In this document: piece by piece, positions 7,197 through 11,661 of the stretch | Numbering within the stretch: position 1 is the stretch's first letter | How the letters are laid out: every line of letters begins with the position of its first letter | Assembly (NCBI GenBank): GCA_049608225.1 | Contig: JBMYXI010000083.1 | Location: 1-11,661 of the forward strand | Source of the DNA: Parashewanella sp049608225 | Lineage (GTDB): Bacteria; Pseudomonadota; Gammaproteobacteria; Enterobacterales; Shewanellaceae | Direction of reading: 5' to 3' | Length of the DNA: 11,661 nucleotides | Position numbers and translations under genes: made by a program | Notes under the pieces: generated by a model | The model's input: only the letters and a program-made list of their open reading frames with translations | Database searches by the model: none | Told to the model about the DNA's origin: nothing

Positions 7197-7223
7197 AAAA
7201 AAAGAGGCATAAGCCTCTTTTTT
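7197..7223. terminator. Strong bidirectional Rho-independent terminator after purN
   Basis: AAAAAAGAGGC and GCCTCTTTTTT form an 11-bp stem (with A:T ends) and a 4-nt loop. There is an A-run on one side and a T-run on the other, so it can act in both directions. On the minus strand it lies 19 nt after the purN stop and ends the purMN operon, 45 bp upstream of the M28 peptidase start. The peptidase promoter must therefore lie within 7152-7196 or read through. Confidence 0.9.
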
Positions 7224-7242
7224 GTGATTTTCTGATGATGAA

Positions 7243-7908
7243 TTAATCAGGTGCGTGACCTTGAGGGCCAAGCAATTGCTCATCAAGATAACATTGTCCA
7301 TTTAACATTTTCAATCGATTTTGACTGAACCACTTTACCACTAATGGATAAATGGCGTGTTCTTGTTCATGTACTCGTTGAGCGAGGACCTCAGCGGTGT
7401 CGTCAGGATAAATAGGAACTTTGGCTTGGAGGATTACAGGACCAGCGTCCAATTCTGGAATGACAAAATGCACACTGGCACCATGTTCGCTGTCACCTGC
7501 ATCAATGGCACGCTGATGAGTATCAAGTCCTGTGTATTTAGGTAATAGCGAAGGATGAATATTAATTATTTTCCCTAAGTTCGCGTTAACTAATTGCGAA
7601 CTTAAAATACGCATAAATCCTGCTAATACAATCAAATCAGGCTGATATTTATCAATAGCTAGCTGTAGGCGCGCATCATAATCAGCTCTGTCTTCACCTT
7701 TAGCAGCAATTACGCAGCTAGTATCAATTTCGTGTTGGTGTGCGCGGGTGAGTCCATAGGCATCAGCACGGTTACTGATCACACCAACCACATCACCTAA
7801 AAGGTGATCATCGCAACCATCAATGATGGCTTGTAAATTACTGCCATTGCCAGAAACTAAAACCAAAATACGGCATGGTTTATTGGCGTACGGCTGAGTT
7901 GAATCCAT
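7243..7908 (-). CDS. purN: Phosphoribosylglycinamide formyltransferase (GAR transformylase 1)
   Basis: PurN transfers a formyl group from 10-formyltetrahydrofolate to GAR, making FGAR in cytoplasmic de novo purine synthesis. The 221-residue protein shows the GART signature: SGNGSNLQAI at 19-28 (phosphate-binding loop), INIHPSLLP with catalytic Asn116 and His118, and LDAGPVI with Asp154. The N/H/D triad of the family is thus intact, and the length is only slightly above the roughly 212 residues of E. coli PurN. Its ATG overlaps the purM stop by one base (TAATG), and GGAG lies about 8 nt upstream within purM, a typical translationally coupled arrangement. The strong stem-loop downstream ends the operon. 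Confidence 0.96.
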   Translation of the reverse strand: MDSTQPYANKPCRILVLVSGNGSNLQAIIDGCDDHLLGDVVGVISNRADAYGLTRAHQHEIDTSCVIAAKGEDRADYDARLQLAIDKYQPDLIVLAGFMRILSSQLVNANLGKIINIHPSLLPKYTGLDTHQRAIDAGDSEHGASVHFVIPELDAGPVILQAKVPIYPDDTAEVLAQRVHEQEHAIYPLVVKWFSQNRLKMLNGQCYLDEQLLGPQGHAPD

Positions 7909-8945
7909 TAACGGATCTCCACTTGTTCTTCGTCATCGTTACGTGCCGCTATTTTACCGATTAACCAAGCATTTTCACCCTCAGACTCCAATAATGATAA
8001 TGCTGTGTCTACTTTATCGTTTGGTAGAGCAATAATCATACCGACACCACAGTTAAAGGTACGATACATTTCATGTTCAGTGATGTTGCCATTTTGCTTT
8101 AACCAATCAAACACAACAGGCCACTGCCAAGAGCTACCATCAATCACAGCTTTGCAATTCTCAGGAAGTACTCGAGGAATGTTTTCCCAGAAACCACCAC
8201 CTGTAATGTGTGACATGGCATGAACCTCTGATGCTTCAATAAGCTTTAACAGTGGCTTGATGTAGATACGAGTTGGTTCTAGTAGGTGGTCGATGAGAGG
8301 CTTGCCCGCTAATTCTTGTTTTGGATCAGCCTGAGAGACTTCTAATACCTTGCGAATTAATGAGTACCCATTTGAATGTGGGCCGCTTGACGCTAATGCA
8401 ATGAGCGCATCACCATCTTTGACTTTCGTTCCATCAATCACGTCTGCTTTTTCAACAACGCCGACACAGAAGCCTGCTAAGTCGTAGTCTTCACCTTCAT
8501 ACATGCCTGGCATTTCAGCGGTTTCGCCGCCAATTAATGCACAACCTGATTGGTGACAGCCTTCTGCAATACCATTTACTACCGAGGTTGCAGTATTCAC
8601 ATCTAATTTGCCTGTTGCATAGTAATCTAGAAAGAATAATGGCTCTGCACCTTGAACAATCAAATCGTTCACGCACATAGCAACCAAATCAATACCGACG
8701 GTATCGTGTTTTTGGTAATCAATGGCGAGGCGAAGTTTTGTACCTACACCGTCAGTGCCTGAAACTAAAAGAGGTTGTTTGTATTTGGTTGGTAGTTCAC
8801 ACAGTGCACCAAATCCACCTAAATTACCTAATACTTCAGGTCTGTGAGTACGTTTTACTGCAGATTTTATGTTATCCACTAATGCGTTACCTGCATCAAT
8901 ATCAACACCAGCATCTTTATAGCTTAGAGAGGTAGGATTGGTCAC
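7908..8945 (-). CDS. purM: Phosphoribosylformylglycinamidine cyclo-ligase (AIR synthetase)
   Basis: PurM closes FGAM to AIR with ATP, a cytoplasmic purine synthesis step. The protein is 345 residues, the standard length. The N-terminus SLSYKDAGVDIDAGN is the classic PurM opening. VSGTDGVGTKL (61-71), GIDLVAMCVNDL (with Asn93 and Asp94) and GGETAEMPGMY (139-149) are the conserved nucleotide and substrate segments. ASSGPHSNGYSL and HITGGGFWENIPR are also present. The start is GTG at 8945, supported by AGGA 6 nt upstream; no ATG is better placed. It heads the purM-purN operon, with a promoter in the divergent region facing upp. The sequence, including the EQVEIR C-terminus, looks Shewanella-like. 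Confidence 0.97.
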   Translation of the reverse strand: MTNPTSLSYKDAGVDIDAGNALVDNIKSAVKRTHRPEVLGNLGGFGALCELPTKYKQPLLVSGTDGVGTKLRLAIDYQKHDTVGIDLVAMCVNDLIVQGAEPLFFLDYYATGKLDVNTATSVVNGIAEGCHQSGCALIGGETAEMPGMYEGEDYDLAGFCVGVVEKADVIDGTKVKDGDALIALASSGPHSNGYSLIRKVLEVSQADPKQELAGKPLIDHLLEPTRIYIKPLLKLIEASEVHAMSHITGGGFWENIPRVLPENCKAVIDGSSWQWPVVFDWLKQNGNITEHEMYRTFNCGVGMIIALPNDKVDTALSLLESEGENAWLIGKIAARNDDEEQVEIR

Positions 8946-8951
8946 GGGAGA

Positions 8952-8955
8952 TCCT
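8952..8955 (-). promoter_or_regulatory. Ribosome-binding site supporting the GTG start of purM
   Basis: AGGA (within AGAGGAT) on the minus strand lies 6 nt before the GTG at 8945, supporting the non-ATG start. Confidence 0.6.
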
Positions 8956-8994
8956 CTTTGGGTACGTCGTTGTAGGGTATTTATTTTGGGCGGT

Positions 8995-9023
8995 ATTTTA
9001 ACAGCTTGTTAGTAATGCGGAAA
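8995..9023 (-). promoter_or_regulatory. Candidate promoter of purMN
   Basis: On the minus strand TTTCCG (9023-9018, 3 of 6 to the -35 consensus) is followed after 17 bp by TAAAAT (9000-8995, 5 of 6 to the -10 consensus). Transcription would start near 8988, giving a leader of about 43 nt before the purM GTG. The weak -35 would fit an activated or regulated promoter. This is a visual match only. Confidence 0.4.
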
Positions 9024-9025
9024 GC

Positions 9026-9053
9026 GAGATTGAGATTGAGAACACAGTGTTCT
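9026..9053. promoter_or_regulatory. Operator-like dyad in the purM/upp divergent region
   Basis: AGAACACAGTGTTCT (9039-9053) is a perfect 15-bp dyad centred on base 9046. It is immediately preceded by a short tandem repeat GAGATT-GAGATT-GAG (9026-9040). It lies 16 bp upstream of the candidate purMN -35 box, near -58 of that promoter, and about 185 bp upstream of the upp start. It does not match the PurR consensus. I do not recognise the cognate regulator. The rest of 8946-9237 is AT-rich spacer without another gene. Confidence 0.5.
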
Positions 9054-9194
9054 AGTTTGTTTTTTGTTCTTTCTTTACAGTGAGTTGTAGACATAGATCA
9101 CGATTTGCGGAGTTTGTGAAACTTTATGTTTTATTACTTAAACAAATCCATTAGTATTCAGCCAATTTGCCTTTTGGTAGTGAACTGAGATCAA

Positions 9195-9210
9195 GCTCAA
9201 TAGTTTGCGT
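9195..9210. promoter_or_regulatory. Weak PurR-box-like sequence upstream of upp
   Basis: GCTCAATAGTTTGCGT matches the known enterobacterial PurR consensus ACGCAAACGTTTGCGT at 12 of 16 positions. The right half-site is complete, but the left half has only 4 of 8 matches. It lies 27 bp before the upp ATG. A single good half-site is weak evidence. Confidence 0.2.
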
Positions 9211-9237
9211 ATATGAAAAAATAAACAGGAGTAGGCT

Positions 9238-9864
9238 ATGAAAGTCGTAGAAGTGAAGCATCCGTTAGTACGCCACAAAATCGGATTAATGCGTGAAGGT
9301 GATATCAGCACTAAGCGTTTTCGCGAGTTAGCGGCAGAAGTGGGTAGCCTATTAACTTACGAAGCCACCGCCGATTTAGAAACTGAAAGAGTGACTATTG
9401 ATGGCTGGAATGGCCCCGTTGAAGTTGATCAAATCAAAGGAAAGAAAGTCACTGTTGTACCAATTCTTCGTGCTGGGTTGGGCATGATGGATGGTGTACT
9501 TGAGCACATGCCAAGCGCGCGTATTTCTGTAGTTGGTATCTATCGTGATGAAGAAACATTAGAGCCAGTTCCATACTTTGAAAAATTAGCCAGCGAAATT
9601 GATGAGCGTTTAGCGCTCGTGGTTGACCCAATGTTAGCAACAGGTGGTTCTTTGATTGCAACCCTTGACTTGCTAAAAGAACGTGGCTGTAAACATATTA
9701 AAGCATTGGTGCTTGTTGCAGCGCCTGAGGGGTTAAAAGCACTAGAAGCAGCCCACCCAGATGTAGAGCTTTATACAGCTTCCATTGATGACTGCTTAAA
9801 TGAAAAAGGTTACATTTTACCGGGTCTTGGTGACGCGGGTGATAAGATTTTTGGAACTAAGTAA
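9238..9864 (+). CDS. upp: Uracil phosphoribosyltransferase
   Basis: Upp converts uracil and PRPP to UMP in cytoplasmic pyrimidine salvage. The 208-residue length equals that of E. coli Upp. Key features are VPILRAGLGM at 74-83, the PRPP-binding loop VVDPMLATGGS at 128-138, and the uracil-binding C-terminal segment YILPGLGDAGD at 192-202, ending in KIFGTK. AGGAG lies 6 nt before the ATG. It diverges from purMN and is followed by its own terminator. In related genomes I would expect uraA (uracil permease) next; instead a KAP NTPase gene follows, so the usual partner is missing or displaced. The upp promoter could not be identified with confidence. Confidence 0.97.
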   Translation: MKVVEVKHPLVRHKIGLMREGDISTKRFRELAAEVGSLLTYEATADLETERVTIDGWNGPVEVDQIKGKKVTVVPILRAGLGMMDGVLEHMPSARISVVGIYRDEETLEPVPYFEKLASEIDERLALVVDPMLATGGSLIATLDLLKERGCKHIKALVLVAAPEGLKALEAAHPDVELYTASIDDCLNEKGYILPGLGDAGDKIFGTK

Positions 9865-9890
9865 TCAAATCAAGCTATAGCACTCAGAGT

Positions 9891-9914
9891 AGGGGATTTT
9901 AGATCCCCTTTTTT
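9891..9914 (+). terminator. Rho-independent terminator of upp
   Basis: AGGGGAT (9891-9897) pairs with ATCCCCT (9903-9909) around a 5-nt TTTAG loop, followed by further T residues through 9914. It lies 26 nt past the upp stop codon. It separates upp from the KAP NTPase gene, which therefore needs its own promoter. Confidence 0.9.
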
Positions 9915-10009
9915 GATCTTTAAAATAAAACCTTGATTTCGAGTTATCAGTTACTTTGGTTAATCCTTTTTTTAAGCTTCATGCGCTTTCGTATCATCTG
10001 AATAACTAT

Positions 10010-10040
10010 CGTTGTCAACAACGTAAATAGAGAAAATAAT
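10010..10040 (+). promoter_or_regulatory. Promoter of the KAP NTPase gene with overlapping operator-like dyad
   Basis: TTGTCA (10012-10017, 5 of 6) and AATAAT (10035-10040, 5 of 6) are exactly 17 bp apart, a good sigma70-type promoter. The -35 box lies inside the dyad CGTTGT-CA-ACAACG (10010-10023), which has perfect 6-bp arms; a protein bound there would block RNA polymerase. Transcription would start near 10047, giving a very short leader of about 12 nt, with the ribosome site at its 5' end. The remainder of 9915-10009 shows no feature I can support. Confidence 0.5.
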
Positions 10041-10058
10041 CAAAACAGGGAATCGTTA

Positions 10059-11561
10059 ATGTCTAAGACAACGGCAAGTCGATACGAAGAATGGCAAGAA
10101 CAATATAACTGGGCATCGTGTCGCGCAAATCGTGAAGAATATGGCAAATTCTTGTTATCTGTTCTTACATCAAAAAAAAATGGGTTTGTCTTGAATCTAA
10201 ATGGTGAGTGGGGGACAGGAAAAACCGAGTTTCTTCGGCGTCTATACGTCGAGCTTGCAGAACAAAAATACCCAGTGGTTTACATCGACGCGTGGGAAAG
10301 TGATTTTGTTCATGAACCTTTGGTAGTCATTTGTACAGAAATACTGAATCAGCTTGCTTTTGTGTTTGAAAAAGGAAAAAAAGACGGAAGGAAAAGGGGA
10401 TTATTAAAAAAGTTATCTGAGAGCGAAAAACAATTGCACAAGGGGCTTCAATATGCACTAAGTGCGGGAAAATTTGCGACTCTTTTTACTGGTGATTCTG
10501 ATTACCAAACGACGGCAGATATTGTATCTGAAAGTAGAGTCCTTTTAGCAGCTACAGACAAACAGAAAGATGTTAATCAAACGAACTTGGATTTAATTGA
10601 ACGAGTAACAACAAATCAAAATCAATTAGTTCAAGCGATGAAAGATATAAGAGAGCAAATAACTTTAATCAGTGAGTTGTTAACCGAGCTATACGGTTTA
10701 AAAACACCGATTGTATTTTTGATTGATGAGTTAGATCGATGCAGACCTGATTATGCAATCAAAATGCTGGAAATTGTTAAGCACTTCTTTGATGTAAAAG
10801 GCTGCGCCTTTTTGATTGCAACGGATACCAACTCTCTTGAAAAATCGATAAAAGCCATTTACGGCAGTGAGTTTGACTCTCCAAAATATCTAAAGCGGTT
10901 TTTTCATCAAAAGATTAACTTACCAGAACCATCGGTTTTATCCTTTATACAAAGCCGAAATCTGAATTTAGACAAGTATCAGCAAAGTGGTTTACGGCTT
11001 TTTCCATTTGAAAATAATGAAAAGTTAATCACTATAATTTCAGCCATTCTCGACCATCCTGAAATCACTCTTCGATGTATCGAGCAAATCTTACATCGAT
11101 TAATTGCTTGTTTAGATTACATCTCTTCAAATTTAGCTATTAAACCTGAGAGCATAAATATTGCTGTTCTTGTTTACGGGTTATTTGAGCAACATTTAGA
11201 TTTACCAGCTTTTAACTCAAGGCATAATAAAGACCCTCGAAGTCTAACTTACTCAGGTAGAGCACTATTTGAAGTAAACTTGGAAGATTTTATTTCTTCT
11301 CAAATGCAGTTAGTAACAAAAGCTCACTCAGAACATAAGCATACTTTTTATGGTACTGAAAGACCTTTACCACGAAAAGCAATGAAAATGCTGACTATTT
11401 CCTCTAATGAGTTGGATCATTATTCTAGAATTCCATGGTCAAAGATAAATATGGAAGAGGATTTATCTCAACAAATTTCTATTTTTGAGAGCAATGAAGG
11501 AAATTACTGGCTATGGGAAAACTATCAAAAACTTATTGGTCTAACTGCTCATATCGAGTAA
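10059..11561 (+). CDS. KAP-family P-loop NTPase, soluble, stand-alone
   Basis: The 500-residue protein has a KAP-type NTPase core. Walker A is GEWGTGKT (49-56, Lys55 and Thr56). An IDAWESD segment at 76-82 follows, resembling the AW-x-x-E region after KAP Walker A. Walker B is VFLIDELDRCRPDYA (219-233), with Asp223, Glu224 and Asp226. A sensor-like FLIATD is at 251-256, and YLKRFFHQ at 277-284 offers an arginine finger (Arg280). The insert between Walker A and B (100-215), where many KAP proteins carry membrane helices, is charged and coiled-coil-like here, with no clear membrane span. No known effector domain is recognised in residues 300-500. KAP proteins include the phage-exclusion protein PifA and the QatA ATPase, so defence is plausible but unproven. 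AGGGA lies 7 nt before the ATG. It has its own promoter and sits between upp and a transposase remnant. Confidence 0.88.
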   Translation: MSKTTASRYEEWQEQYNWASCRANREEYGKFLLSVLTSKKNGFVLNLNGEWGTGKTEFLRRLYVELAEQKYPVVYIDAWESDFVHEPLVVICTEILNQLAFVFEKGKKDGRKRGLLKKLSESEKQLHKGLQYALSAGKFATLFTGDSDYQTTADIVSESRVLLAATDKQKDVNQTNLDLIERVTTNQNQLVQAMKDIREQITLISELLTELYGLKTPIVFLIDELDRCRPDYAIKMLEIVKHFFDVKGCAFLIATDTNSLEKSIKAIYGSEFDSPKYLKRFFHQKINLPEPSVLSFIQSRNLNLDKYQQSGLRLFPFENNEKLITIISAILDHPEITLRCIEQILHRLIACLDYISSNLAIKPESINIAVLVYGLFEQHLDLPAFNSRHNKDPRSLTYSGRALFEVNLEDFISSQMQLVTKAHSEHKHTFYGTERPLPRKAMKMLTISSNELDHYSRIPWSKINMEEDLSQQISIFESNEGNYWLWENYQKLIGLTAHIE

Positions 11562-11570
11562 TCAATTTGA

Positions 11571-11661
11571 AAGCATGGATTAGCTGAAAGGAAATTAAAG
11601 AACCTTGCAGGTTACGATGACCCCCTCAAAGCTGTTTCCAATGTGATTGAATGAAAAAATG
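11571..11661 (+). pseudogene. Probable decayed N-terminus of an IS5-like transposase (runs off the window)
   Basis: Just after the KAP gene, an open frame between the TGA at 11568-11570 and the TGA at 11652-11654 reads LAERKLKNLAGYDDPLKAV and then SNVIE-stop-KN. This resembles the N-terminal pattern K-L-x-x-L-x-x-x-D-P-L-x-x-x-x-x-V-I-D/E-W-x-x-F-R of one IS5-like transposase group. The stop falls exactly where that pattern has Trp, consistent with a TGG to TGA change, and the frame lacks a start codon. Only about 30 residues are visible, and the match is from memory, so this is tentative. Confidence 0.45.

Noticed and set aside
7152..7301. A 50-residue N-terminal extension of the M28 peptidase
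   Set aside because: It crosses the purMN terminator and the purN end and would bury a clear lipoprotein signal; the ATG at 7151 has GAAGG 6 nt upstream.
9085..9110. CRP-like site around TAGATCACGATTT upstream of upp
   Set aside because: Only the right half resembles the CRP consensus; the left half has about 2 of 5 core matches.
10059..11561. KAP gene as qatA of a QatABCD defence system
   Set aside because: No qatB, queC-like or tatD-like partner is visible; the next sequence resembles a transposase remnant.
1..11661. CRISPR array, tRNA or rRNA genes
   Set aside because: No regularly spaced repeats, cloverleaf-like segments or rRNA stretches were seen on either strand by eye.

Overview
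The window reads as chromosomal DNA of an AT-rich marine gammaproteobacterium, most likely from the Shewanellaceae (Shewanella or Parashewanella-like). The reasons are the purM-purN pair facing upp, PurM and Upp sequences that look Shewanella-like throughout, a periplasmic LigE-type DNA ligase, and an ankyrin-repeat protein. The taxonomic call rests on recalled family sequences, not on a search.

Left part (1-5460). A 5'-truncated protein with a periplasmic-type beta-propeller enters from the left edge. It converges on a secreted esterase-fold protein, and the two coding regions overlap by 29 bp. The esterase gene's apparent terminator lies inside the propeller gene. An ankyrin-repeat protein with an acidic Ser/Lys-rich tail follows on the minus strand, with a consensus -10 box almost touching its start codon. 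Diverging from it is a tightly spaced plus-strand pair: an exported ATP-dependent DNA ligase and a low-molecular-weight protein tyrosine phosphatase. These converge on a small three-helix membrane protein.

Centre (5460-9864). A zinc-dependent M28 aminopeptidase lipoprotein and the purine pair purM-purN lie on the minus strand, separated by a strong bidirectional terminator. purM and purN overlap by one base (TAATG). A 292-bp divergent control region, carrying a perfect 15-bp dyad, separates purM from upp. upp encodes the pyrimidine-salvage enzyme uracil phosphoribosyltransferase and has its own terminator. Together these genes cover de novo purine synthesis (PurM makes AIR, PurN formylates GAR) and uracil salvage.

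Right part (9865-11661). Downstream of upp, where I recall related genomes usually carrying a uracil permease, there is a single-gene cassette instead. It encodes a soluble KAP-family P-loop NTPase with its own promoter, whose -35 element lies inside a 14-bp operator-like dyad. Just after it, at the window edge, is what looks like the decayed N-terminus of an IS5-like transposase. This accessory cassette is the best candidate in the window for an uncharacterised, possibly defence-related, function. The rest is mostly ordinary core or semi-core chromosome. I saw no tRNA, rRNA or CRISPR array.
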